From NCBI GenBank assembly GCA_009780755.1, contig WQZL01000005.1:1-25323 (forward strand): DNA of 25,323 bases, in the 5' to 3' direction. The position numbers were made by a program, and so were the translations under genes. The stretch's first letter is position 1. Every line of letters starts with the position of its first letter. Under the pieces are notes generated by a model. The model had not been told where the DNA came from. It searched no databases and was given only the letters and a program-made list of their open reading frames with translations. Positions 15,501-21,960 of this stretch are shown piece after piece. This stretch comes from Promicromonosporaceae bacterium (GTDB lineage: Bacteria > Actinomycetota > Actinomycetes > Actinomycetales > Cellulomonadaceae).

Positions 15501-15872
15501 CGTCATGTGGAGTGGATGGCTGATACTGGTATTACCAGGGGTTGGGAGATGCCTGATGGTGGTTTGGAGTATCGTCCGCTTGCTGGGGTAGAGCGTCAGG
15601 CTATGGCCGCGTTCATCTACCGCGCCGCAGGCTCACCGGACTTTACCGCTCCTACTACGCCTTCGTTCCGTGATGTGCCCGCGTCTTCGCCGTTCTTCCT
15701 TGAGATTGAGTGGATGGCTCAGACAGGTATCACTGTTGGCTGGCAGTACGACGACTACCGCCTGTTCCGTCCCTCGGACAACGTAGAACGCCAGGCTATG
15801 GCTGCGTTCTTGTATCGTGCGTTCAACAATGAGGGTGGTCACTTGGACGACACTCACCTCACCCGCCCCTAG
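12540..15872 (+). CDS. RCC1-repeat surface protein with Ig-like repeats and SLH-like anchors
   Basis: Secreted wall-associated protein of 1110 residues. Residues 1-40 form a signal peptide (cleavage near AMA). An IPT/TIG-like piece lies at 54-80. RCC1-type propeller repeats span about 81-430, seen as recurring G-x-VYSWG / WGxNxxGQLGNG motifs. A further IPT/TIG-like piece is at about 450-507. Four Ig-like repeats of 87-89 residues follow (508-596, 597-683, 684-772, 773-861), then a Pro/Thr linker (862-902). Three SLH-like modules (about 903-966, 970-1030, 1036-1095) each end in a VERQAMAAFLYR-type motif. GGAG lies 5 bases before the ATG. The operator/leader shared with the sugar operon suggests a role in binding or processing the same plant polysaccharide, or adhesion. 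The repeat region uses many T-ending codons, unlike the RCC1 part. Confidence 0.9.
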   Translation: MSATTTRGAPSRHRWLPRSTKAAIAAAAALTLAFPVAAMAAPAPTDDPLPPPTPSITFTPDSGLTAGGTSVTGNLPDVTFVSAAAAPMRVFLLDSEGNAWSWGRQARAPLGRDDAYPMGTPWHLAMPEGVRFVELSSLENHSLALDTEGRVWVWGSNTNGRLGTGGPNSPDVGVPTLLTLPGNAVAAAVTAGSASSFVITTDGHVYSFGSNSFGQLGNGNRIDQRTPVRMLLPEGVQAQSVVSATEIVGVLTTCGRIFTAGGIVATDGTQRIAAETPLETTLPGGAEAVDLAAGVGVFFAIGDDGVVYSWGEGGNGRLGQDTGVGTGFGLNRANPAPVALPGTVTPYRVISSNVGGFVLDTDGHLWSWGQANNSAVLGTGDMVNQGAPVPVVLPSGVTVATLNVSNWTAVAITDDGSLLGWGGGQTLFGTATGSMQPTPTPIDFELPLPVVTEVLFGTTPGVNLVSDATGWTVDTPALSAGTVDVTITWTVGGQSRTIVIEDGFTFELPSITGGSVVIEGAAVVGGTLTAMADDFVPAAAVVTFQWLADDEPITGATGATLDLTAGMLGDVITVVATATHTGYQSKSVTSDPVTVVEGTFTGGTATITGSPVVGQTLSVSATGFVPSTDDVVFAWYVDGDPVGTGSTLALTAAMVGYEVTATATASLAGFTSRTVTSDPETVVEGTFTGGTATITGSPVVGGTLTVSASGFDPVPGDVVFQWYADGVAITGATEATLDLTYGMVGDVITVTATASLAGFTSRTVTSDPVTVVAAGFTGGTAAITGEPVVGGTLTVSATGFVPEPGDVVFQWYADGVAITGATEATLDLTAGMVGDVITVTATASLAGFTSRTVTSAPVTVVAVPQASPSPTPTETVPPTPVPTPTETPGAPTPTPTPPAHDDWECPTTAAFVDVPVGSQFHCYIEWLALTGITTGWVLETHAEFRPMLNIERQAMSAFLYRGLAEEGVFTAPGVPTFVDKNPGDTFFRHVEWMADTGITRGWEMPDGGLEYRPLAGVERQAMAAFIYRAAGSPDFTAPTTPSFRDVPASSPFFLEIEWMAQTGITVGWQYDDYRLFRPSDNVERQAMAAFLYRAFNNEGGHLDDTHLTRP
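14061..15122 (+). repeat. Tandem Ig-like coding repeats (four units)
   Basis: Four consecutive units of about 261-267 bp encode Ig-like domains. The third and fourth are nearly identical as DNA: 14685-14835 and 14952-15102 differ at only a few positions, with a period of 267 bp (89 codons). This indicates recent duplication or gene conversion, and a site prone to copy-number change. Confidence 0.85.
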
Positions 15873-15893
15873 CGCCAACACCATCGGACACAG

Positions 15894-15934
15894 GGTGGTT
15901 TCGACACGGCCCTAGCGGGCCTACTCAACCACCT
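15894..15934 (+). repeat. B element copy 1
   Basis: GGTGGTTTCGACACGG at the left and CCTACTCAACCACCT at the right are the two ends of the B family, here with a short middle. The GGTGGTT/AACCACC ends form the terminal stem. It begins 21 bases after the surface protein stop and might act as its terminator. Confidence 0.75.
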
Positions 15935-15940
15935 GTGACT

Positions 15941-16046
15941 GTCATCCTGCGCGCAGTGAGCGAAGCGAGCGTAGTCGCAGGACCCAGACCCAGGCAGTAA
16001 CGCTTGGCCTGGGTTCTGCGACTCGCTTCGCTCGCGCAGAATGACG
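15941..16046 (+). repeat. R element copy 3, intergenic
   Basis: Full-length copy: starts GTCATCCTGCGCGCAGTGAG, has inner arms GTAGTCGCAGGACCCAG and CTGGGTTCTGCGACTCGCTT, and ends GCGCAGAATGACG. As RNA it would form a long imperfect hairpin. It lies between the surface protein gene and the sugar operon, directly after a B element. Confidence 0.9.
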
Positions 16047-16060
16047 CGGGATCGGTGGTT

Positions 16061-16126
16061 GAGTTCGGCAATCCGCCCTGTTTTCGGCAATGCGCATTGC
16101 CGAAAACAGGGCGGATTGCCGAACTC
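16061..16126. repeat. Perfect 66-bp palindrome without spacer
   Basis: The 33 bases 16061-16093 are the exact reverse complement of 16094-16126. The arms begin GAGTTCGGCAATCCGCCC and contain TTCGGCAAT twice. GGTGGTT, the end of a B element, abuts it on the left (16054-16060), so it seems inserted into or fused with a B end. No gene is encoded here. Such a long uninterrupted palindrome should form a very stable hairpin in RNA and a cruciform in DNA. Confidence 0.95.
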
Positions 16127-16309
16127 AGCGGGGTTTGGGCACAGGGCAGGAAGGGAAGGTGGGGAATTCTGGGGTTGTGGGCGGGGAGTTGGTTTCTAGG
16201 GTCGGTGGGTGGTTGCGTCTCCGCGCGGCGCGAATTGGCTGCTCACTGCTGTAACCTGCCCGTTACCGAGAGCGTCGGCTCGGGCCAGATCTTCGGGCGA
16301 TTCGCGCCA
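16127..16309. other. Intergenic stretch between the palindrome and the sugar operon operator
   Basis: About 180 bases with no plausible gene. The first half is G-rich on this strand (repeated GGG and GGAAGGG runs), the second half is ordinary. I see no further palindrome and no clear promoter before the operator at 16310. Confidence 0.5.
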
Positions 16310-16325
16310 GTGTTAGCGCTAACAC
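16310..16325. promoter_or_regulatory. LacI-type operator, copy 2
   Basis: Perfect 16-bp palindrome GTGTTAGCGCTAACAC, identical to the core of the site at 12289-12306. It is about 80-95 bases before the first permease start, where a promoter would be. Likely bound by the LacI-type regulator at 11219-12235. Confidence 0.88.
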
Positions 16326-16348
16326 GAACTCGGGTGTATTGTTGGTAT

Positions 16349-16370
16349 CAACGTTCCTACAACGTTGTAG
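16349..16370. promoter_or_regulatory. Second operator module, copy 2 (paired AACGTT)
   Basis: CAACGTT at 16349-16355 and again at 16360-16366, 11 bp apart. The second is in the perfect 14-bp palindrome CTACAACGTTGTAG (16357-16370). Its central CG and length suit a LacI-family regulator different from the one binding the upstream site. Confidence 0.72.
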
Positions 16371-16403
16371 ATGAGGCGCAAGCCTCAACGGAGGGAGTGT
16401 CAA

Positions 16404-17408
16404 GTGTCGAAGACATCGACCGTTGACGTCGCGCGACGGGAGGCCCGAGTGGGCCTGCCCGACTCGCTCAGCGGCATGCCTAGCGAGGTGCGCAAGCACA
16501 AGCCGGGCAATGCCATAAAACGGCTCTTCTTCTCACGGAAGGCCGCGCCCTACCTATTCATCGCCCCCTTCATCATCAGCTTCCTGCTGTTCTGGGCGGC
16601 ACCCATCACCCGCTCCGTCATGATGAGCTTCGAACATCGCATCCCCGGCTACACCGAGTTCGTCGGCTTCGAGAACTATGAGCGGATGTTTGGCGACCGT
16701 CTCTTTTGGCTGGCCGTGAACAACTCACTGCGTTACATGCTGCTCACCCTCGTGATCCTGGTGCCGATCCCCCTGGCTCTCGCGGTGATGATTAACTCCA
16801 AGCTTGGCTCGCGAAAGGTCAAGGCATTCTTCAAAACCGCGATGTTCCTGCCCGCCCTCACCTCTGTGGTGGTGGCCGGTATCGTCTTCCGGCTGATCTT
16901 CTCCGAGGGCAGCAACGCGCTGATGAACCAGGTGATCGGGCTATTCGGCATAGAGCCAAACCGGTGGTTGCGCAACGATCTGACCGGCCTGATGGTGCTG
17001 TTACTCCTGGCGTTCTGGCGCTGGGCGGGCGTGAACCTGATGTACTTCCTGGCCGCCTTGCAGCAGGTGCCTGACGAACTCTATGAAGCCGCCGCCATCG
17101 ACGGCGCCTCAAAGTGGCGAACCTTCTGGTCCATCACACTGCCATCCATCAAACCCACCATCCTCTTCGTGGTGACCATCTCGGTATTCGGCGGCCTGTC
17201 GATGTTCGTCGAGTCGTTCATGCTGTGGGGAGCTACCTCTCCACAAAACATCGGCCTGACCATCGTCGGCTACCTCTACCGCCTGGGCATTGACCGCGGC
17301 GACTGGGGCTACGCCTCCGCCGTCGGGGTGGTGCTGCTGGTGCTGGTGCTGGCGATAAACCTGGCCCAGTTGACCATCTCCGGATTCTTCCGAAAGGAGA
17401 AGCGGTGA
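16404..17408 (+). CDS. Sugar ABC transporter permease, MalF/UgpA type
   Basis: Membrane subunit of 334 residues for arabinoside import. A cytoplasmic N-terminal tail of about 45 residues is followed by six predicted helices, the first at YLFIAPFIISFLLFWAAPI. The EAA loop that contacts the ATPase is ELYEAAAIDGASKWRTFWSITLP. I chose GTG 16404, which has GGAGGG 8 bases upstream, over an open frame reaching back to 16371 through the operator region. The stop and the next start overlap (TGATG). The LacI-type operator and the AACGTT module upstream make this the first gene of a regulated operon with a second permease, a binding protein and a GH51 enzyme. Confidence 0.92.
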   Translation: MSKTSTVDVARREARVGLPDSLSGMPSEVRKHKPGNAIKRLFFSRKAAPYLFIAPFIISFLLFWAAPITRSVMMSFEHRIPGYTEFVGFENYERMFGDRLFWLAVNNSLRYMLLTLVILVPIPLALAVMINSKLGSRKVKAFFKTAMFLPALTSVVVAGIVFRLIFSEGSNALMNQVIGLFGIEPNRWLRNDLTGLMVLLLLAFWRWAGVNLMYFLAALQQVPDELYEAAAIDGASKWRTFWSITLPSIKPTILFVVTISVFGGLSMFVESFMLWGATSPQNIGLTIVGYLYRLGIDRGDWGYASAVGVVLLVLVLAINLAQLTISGFFRKEKR

Positions 17409-18325
17409 TGAGCGTCAAAACTACCGGTCCCGCCGTCGGCACCTGGGCTGCCAACGACCGCATCGAGCAGGAACTCCGTAAGGACAATCCGGGCCGCAAC
17501 AAACGCACCCGCTCCCTGCTGATCGTCACGGCCCTGATCGTGATCGCCCTGGTCACCCTGATCCCCTTCTGGGCCATCTTCATCGGCTCATTCCAGGACG
17601 GCCCGGCGCTGATGCGTCACGGCCTGAACTTGGGTATCGACCTGAACGAAGCGCACGTAGACAACTACGTGATGCTGTTCACCGACTCGGGCAACTACTT
17701 CCGCTGGTTCTTCAACTCGGTGGCGATCACCTCCATCCAGGTGACGCTCACCTTGCTAATCAGCTCGTTTGTCGCCTACGGGTTCGCCATGTACGAATTC
17801 CGGTTCAAGGCCACCTTCACCGTGCTGGTGCTGCTGCTGATGACCGTCCCCTTCGAGATGGTGATGCTGCCTCTGTTCTTGCAGATGAGCGACTTTGGCC
17901 TGTTGAACAACTACGCGGGCGTGTTCCTGCCGTTCATCGCCTCGGCCATGACCATCTTCTTCTTCCGGCAATACCTAACGGGAATCCCGAAGGATTTGTT
18001 GGAGGCCGGTCGCATTGACGGCGTCAGCGAGTTTGGCATCTTCTTCCGCATCGTGTTGCCGCTGATGAAGCCGGCGATGGCCGCTATGGCGATCCTCAAC
18101 GGCATGGCCGCCTGGAACAACATGCTCTGGCCGCTGCTGGTGCTGCGCTCGCCGCAAATGCAAACCCTGCCCATTGGCCTAAACAGCCTGCTCACCCCCT
18201 ACGGAAACAACTACGACTTGCTCATCGTCGGTGCCCTGTTCTCACTGGTGCCGGTGCTGATCTTGTTCTTCGTGTTCCAGAAGCACTTCATCTCCGGCAT
18301 GACCGCCGGGGCCGTGAAGGGTTGA
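17408..18325 (+). CDS. Sugar ABC transporter permease, MalG/AraQ type
   Basis: Partner permease of 305 residues with six predicted helices, beginning at LLIVTALIVIALVTLIPFWAIFIGSF. The EAA loop is DLLEAGRIDGVSEFGIFFRIVLPLMKP, characteristic of the MalG branch. ATG 17408 overlaps the preceding stop by one base and has GGAG 8 bases upstream; a GTG three bases earlier is possible. No ATPase gene is found in this operon, so the pair probably uses a shared MsiK-like ATPase encoded elsewhere, as is common for actinobacterial oligosaccharide importers (established for the family, inferred here). Confidence 0.92.
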   Translation: MSVKTTGPAVGTWAANDRIEQELRKDNPGRNKRTRSLLIVTALIVIALVTLIPFWAIFIGSFQDGPALMRHGLNLGIDLNEAHVDNYVMLFTDSGNYFRWFFNSVAITSIQVTLTLLISSFVAYGFAMYEFRFKATFTVLVLLLMTVPFEMVMLPLFLQMSDFGLLNNYAGVFLPFIASAMTIFFFRQYLTGIPKDLLEAGRIDGVSEFGIFFRIVLPLMKPAMAAMAILNGMAAWNNMLWPLLVLRSPQMQTLPIGLNSLLTPYGNNYDLLIVGALFSLVPVLILFFVFQKHFISGMTAGAVKG

Positions 18326-18345
18326 CGGATGCGTCTTCACCCCAA

Positions 18346-18400
18346 GGGACGCACACCCCGTGCGTCCCATCCCCCTCGATCCTTGGAATGATCCAGGATC
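18346..18400 (+). terminator. Two hairpins between permease and binding-protein genes
   Basis: GGGACGCAC (18346-18354) pairs perfectly with GTGCGTCCC (18360-18368) around a five-base loop. A second, slightly imperfect stem follows (GATCCTTGG 18378-18386 with CCAGGATC 18393-18400). There is no T-run. Such structures before a binding-protein gene commonly protect its message or reduce read-through, shifting the ratio towards binding protein. Confidence 0.6.
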
Positions 18401-18424
18401 GCCCCACATAGGAGAAGTAACCTG

Positions 18425-19825
18425 ATGAAGAATCGCTTCAAGATTGCCGCCACGGCGGCCCTAGCCGCGATGCTGCTTGTAGCTTGCGGCAACGGAGACA
18501 ACGGTAACGGTGGCAACGACGCCGGCACTGACAACGGCGGTAATGGTGGCGACACCAGCGGCCTGATCGGCGGCGACCGTGATGAGGTAGACCAGGGCGC
18601 GGGCGACGACGCGACCGTGTTGCAGTTCCTCACCTTCGTGGGCATGCACGCCACCTTCATGGAGGAGATGGCCTACCACTGGAACGAACTCAACCCCGAC
18701 CGGCAGATCATCCTCGAATCCCGCCAACTTGGCTGGGCCGACATGCACACCGACGCCCTGCTCGCCATCGAGACCGGCATCGACATCCCGGACATCATTG
18801 ACATTGAGATCGGTCGGTTCTCCGACTTCGTGCGCGGCGCTCACGGCCTATACGACCTGACTCCATACGCGGCTCCCTTCCGGGCCGATCTGGTCGAGGC
18901 TCGCCTTGAGCTGTACACCCGCAACGGCCAGCTCTTCGGCGCGCCCACCCACGTTGGTGCCACCCTGGCGTTCTACAACGTGCCGCTGCTTGAAGAGGCC
19001 GACATCGACTGGCAGAGCATTGCCACCTGGGATGACTTCGAGGCTGCCGGCATCGCGTTTGCCGAAGCTACCGGCAACTGCTTCGGTACCGCCGACACCT
19101 CCGCCTCTTGGCAAACCCACTTGCTGGTTGCCCAGCATGGCGGCGACTATGTTGCAGCCGATGGCACGCTGACCATGACCTCTGACGCGGTTGTGGCCGC
19201 GGTGGAGACGCAGCAGCGCCTGGCCGCCTCTGGCGCCCAGTGCCCCATTCCCGGTGGCCAGCCTGACAACACCGAGGCGTTCGGCGCCATTAACAACGGC
19301 GACTTTGCCGCTCTAATCATGCCGATGTGGTACATGAGCCGCTTCCTGGACCAGATGCCCGAACTCTCCGGCCAGATCGCCATCGCCGCCCCGCCGCAGC
19401 TGCCCAACGGCGCGGTCGCCACCGTTGGTGGTGGTGGTACCGGTACCGCCGTCTCGGCCGCCTCGGAACACCGCGAGTTGGCGGCCGAATTCGTGGCCTT
19501 CGCAAAGCTCTCTCCGCTGGCTAACGTGCGCGTCTGGGAGGTACTCGGATTCGACCCGGTGAACACCGCCGTATGGACCGACACCGCCGTGACGCACAAC
19601 CCGGACATCGTGTTCAACCAGTACTTCTACAACAACGCCTTCGACGCCCTGAACCCGATTGCCGACTCGATTGGTCTGTTGGAGTCGCAGAAGTCGGACG
19701 CCTGGCCGATCATCAACCAGCTGTTCACCACCGAGACGCTGATTAACGTGCTGGAAGACGGCATGGATGTCCGGGCGGCCCTGGAGCAGACTCAGGGTGA
19801 CCTGGACAACCAGCTGCGCAACTAG
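18425..19825 (+). CDS. Sugar ABC transporter substrate-binding lipoprotein
   Basis: Extracellular binding lipoprotein of 466 residues. The signal peptide ends LLVAC (lipidated Cys21). A Gly/Asn/Asp-rich flexible linker (to about residue 45) leads to a type 1 extracellular solute-binding fold with LQFLTFVGMHATF, IPDIIDIEIGRFSDFVRG, GAPTHVGATLAFYNVPLLEEA and FAALIMPMWYMSRF. The family (AraN/LacE/MalE-like cluster) binds mono- or oligosaccharides. The GH51 gene downstream points to arabinose or arabino-oligosaccharides. AGGAG lies 10 bases before the ATG. It is preceded by two hairpins and followed by an R element, so its message segment is bounded by structures on both sides. Confidence 0.92.
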   Translation: MKNRFKIAATAALAAMLLVACGNGDNGNGGNDAGTDNGGNGGDTSGLIGGDRDEVDQGAGDDATVLQFLTFVGMHATFMEEMAYHWNELNPDRQIILESRQLGWADMHTDALLAIETGIDIPDIIDIEIGRFSDFVRGAHGLYDLTPYAAPFRADLVEARLELYTRNGQLFGAPTHVGATLAFYNVPLLEEADIDWQSIATWDDFEAAGIAFAEATGNCFGTADTSASWQTHLLVAQHGGDYVAADGTLTMTSDAVVAAVETQQRLAASGAQCPIPGGQPDNTEAFGAINNGDFAALIMPMWYMSRFLDQMPELSGQIAIAAPPQLPNGAVATVGGGGTGTAVSAASEHRELAAEFVAFAKLSPLANVRVWEVLGFDPVNTAVWTDTAVTHNPDIVFNQYFYNNAFDALNPIADSIGLLESQKSDAWPIINQLFTTETLINVLEDGMDVRAALEQTQGDLDNQLRN

Positions 19826-19857
19826 TTGATTGATCTCAGCTCCGCGTCTCATGTTCT

Positions 19858-19950
19858 CGTCATCCTGCGCGGAGCGAGGAACGAGCGGAGTCGCAGGACC
19901 CAGCAAAGACTCACTTTCTCTGGGTCCTGCGACTTCGCGCAGCATCGTGA
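19858..19950 (+). repeat. R element copy 4, intergenic
   Basis: Begins CGTCATCCTGCGCGGAGCGA, has arms GGAGTCGCAGGACCCAG and CTGGGTCCTGCGACTTCGCG, and a degenerate right tip (CAGCATCGTGAATG). It occupies most of the gap between the binding-protein gene and the GH51 gene, and could act as a partial transcription stop or message stabiliser. Confidence 0.88.
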
Positions 19951-19993
19951 ATGCGATCTCCCTCCCCCTCCCTAACTTTTCTAGGAGCAGTAA

Positions 19994-21508
19994 GTGCTTT
20001 CTGCGAAGATCAGCCTCGATCCGGCGTTTGTTGTCGGCCCGGTTAGGCCCCGCACGTTCGGCTCGTTCGTCGAACACCTGGGCCGGTGCGTTTACACCGG
20101 CATTCATGATCCCGGTCACCCCAGCGCCGATGAGGATGGCTTCCGCGGTGACGTCATTGATCTCGTCAAAGAAATGGGAGTCACCACCGTGCGCTATCCG
20201 GGGGGCAATTTTGTCTCCGGCTACCGCTGGGAGGATGGCATTGGGCCGGTAGAGCAGCGCCCGGTGCGCCTTGATTTGGCCTGGCACTCCTCCGACCCGA
20301 ACTGGGTTGGGGTGGACGAGTTTGTTCGGTGGTGTCGCAAGGCCGGGGTGGAGCCGATGATGGCGGTCAACCTCGGGACGCGTGGGGTGCAGGAGGCACT
20401 TGACCTGCTGGAATACTGCAACGTCACGGGTGGCACTTATCTGTCTGATTTGCGGCGGGCCAATGGCGCTGAGGAGCCGCATAACATTCGCATGTGGTGC
20501 TTGGGCAATGAAATGGATGGTCCGTGGCAGATCGGTCACAAGACCGCCGAGGAGTATGCCCGGCTGGCCACCGAGACCGCTCGTGCCATGCGGATGATCG
20601 ACCCGGACCTTGAACTCATCGTCTGTGGCTCGTCCAACTCGGAGATGGCGACCTTCGGCGCGTGGGAACACATCACGCTCACGGAGTCCTATGAGCAGGC
20701 CGACTATGTCTCGGCGCATGTGTACTACTGGGAGGATGAGGGCGATCTGGCTTCCTTCCTGGCCTCGGCGGTGAACATGGATCGCTTCATCGACTCGGTA
20801 GCCGCCACCGCCGACGCCGTGCGCGCGGCAGGCAAGCACAGCAAGCGCATTCACATCTCCTTCGATGAATGGAACGTCTGGTATCAGCGTCGGGCCGAGA
20901 GCCGCCCGCCATCTGGTGACGATTGGCCGGTTGCGCCGGTGCTGCTGGAAGACAAGTACAACGTGGCCGACGCCGTGGTGGTCGGCAATTGTCTGATTTC
21001 GTTGCTGCGGCACACCGACCGCGTACACGCGGCCTCACAGGCCCAGCTGGTCAACGTGATCGCCCCAATCATGACCGAACCGGGCGGACGTTCCTGGCGG
21101 CAGACCACCTTCCACCCCTTCGCGCTCACGGCTCGCCACGCCAAGGGTGAGGTGCTATGCCTGGCTATTGACTCGCCGCTGGCGGAGACGAAGAAGTATG
21201 GCGAGGTGCCGGTACTCGATGCGGTGGCCACGCACGATGCGGCGACCGGCGAGGTCGCAGTGTTCGCGGTGAACCGCTCGCTGGACTCCGAGCTGATGCT
21301 TACCGCTCCGCTGCGGGCCTTTCCCGGTCGGCGCGTGGTCGAGGCGGTCACGCTGCATAACCCCGACCACACCTGGGCGGCGACAGCCGACGACGCCACC
21401 TCCGTGCTACCCCAATCCAACAACACGGCCCAGGTCTCGCCAGTAGGCGACCTAACCGTCACCCTTCCCCCCGTTTCCTGGACCATGCTCCGCCTGACGG
21501 GTGGTTGA
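19994..21508 (+). CDS. abfA: Alpha-L-arabinofuranosidase, GH51
   Basis: Enzyme of 504 residues, usual size for GH51, releasing terminal L-arabinofuranose from arabino-oligosaccharides by a retaining mechanism. Landmarks are FGSFVEHLGRCVYTGI near the N-terminus, RYPGGNF at 67-73, and the acid/base Glu173 in CLGNEMDGPWQ. SAHVYY follows at 240-245, and the nucleophile Glu292 lies in SFDEWNVWY. There is no signal peptide, so it acts in the cytoplasm on imported sugars, consistent with the upstream transporter. GTG 19994 follows AGGAG by 6 bases. The last two codons and the stop (GGTGGTTGA) belong to a B repeat element, so the natural end of the protein may have been changed by the insertion. Confidence 0.95.
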   Translation: MLSAKISLDPAFVVGPVRPRTFGSFVEHLGRCVYTGIHDPGHPSADEDGFRGDVIDLVKEMGVTTVRYPGGNFVSGYRWEDGIGPVEQRPVRLDLAWHSSDPNWVGVDEFVRWCRKAGVEPMMAVNLGTRGVQEALDLLEYCNVTGGTYLSDLRRANGAEEPHNIRMWCLGNEMDGPWQIGHKTAEEYARLATETARAMRMIDPDLELIVCGSSNSEMATFGAWEHITLTESYEQADYVSAHVYYWEDEGDLASFLASAVNMDRFIDSVAATADAVRAAGKHSKRIHISFDEWNVWYQRRAESRPPSGDDWPVAPVLLEDKYNVADAVVVGNCLISLLRHTDRVHAASQAQLVNVIAPIMTEPGGRSWRQTTFHPFALTARHAKGEVLCLAIDSPLAETKKYGEVPVLDAVATHDAATGEVAVFAVNRSLDSELMLTAPLRAFPGRRVVEAVTLHNPDHTWAATADDATSVLPQSNNTAQVSPVGDLTVTLPPVSWTMLRLTGG

Positions 21509-21601
21509 GTAGGGAGCGTAGCGGCCGTGTCGAAACCACCTATCCCCAGTTTGTAGGTGGTTTCGACACGTCGCTCGTACCTCGCTCCTACTCAACCACC
21601 C
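21499..21601. repeat. B element doublet, inverted pair
   Basis: Two B units face each other: GGTGGTTGAGTAGG ... CGTGTCGAAACCACC (21500-21540), and the inverse GGTGGTTTCGACACG ... CCTACTCAACCACC (21557-21600). The outer ends GGGTGGTTGAGTAGG and CCTACTCAACCACCC are perfect inverted repeats. The whole would fold into a long hairpin and may serve as terminator for the arabinoside operon. Its first bases include the GH51 stop codon. Confidence 0.88.
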
Positions 21602-21960
21602 GAGGCCCGAGGGTTGAGCAGGCTTGCCCGGCCCGCCCCGAGGTGTCGAGAGAATCTCCTCTTTTCTGGCCTGCGGGGTGACAAGTCGAGGCGCTCGCAG
21701 GGTGACAATCCACTACGCTGACGGAAGATGTATGCGTTGAACAGCATCATCGGCCCGGTAACAGGCTCGGCGACCTGTGGATCGCGCAGCGCTCCCCGCG
21801 CCTCTAAGACCGCCGCGCCCAGTTGGCCGCTAACCCGCTACCGTCGCGATCAAGATGGCATATGGGTGATACCCGCCAGCCTTCTCGGGCCATGACATGC
21901 AGCAGCTGAGCGGTATGGCTTGCGCACGGCTCACTGCCGACGTTCAGGGGCCGCAAGGCG
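21602..21960. other. Intergenic stretch, possible decayed coding remnant
   Basis: About 360 bases between the B doublet and the end of hrpA with no convincing gene. A 55-codon ATG frame (21728-21895, plus) has no recognisable content. On the minus strand about 21834-21711 reads LGAAVLEARGALRDPQVAEP then VTGPMMLFNAYIFRQR without stops. That has protein-like composition but is interrupted upstream by a stop and runs into repeat sequence downstream. It could be a relic of a lost gene. I cannot assign a family. Confidence 0.3.

Noticed and set aside
13638..15506. Long minus-strand open frame of 622 codons opposite the surface protein gene
   Set aside because: It exists because the Ig-like DNA repeats leave one antisense frame open. 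Its translation is an Arg/Asn/Ser-rich repetitive string without domains and has no ribosome binding site.
19313..21028. Minus-strand open frame of 571 codons across the binding-protein and GH51 genes
   Set aside because: It spans two well-supported genes and an R element, has no recognisable domain and follows from GC-rich codon structure.
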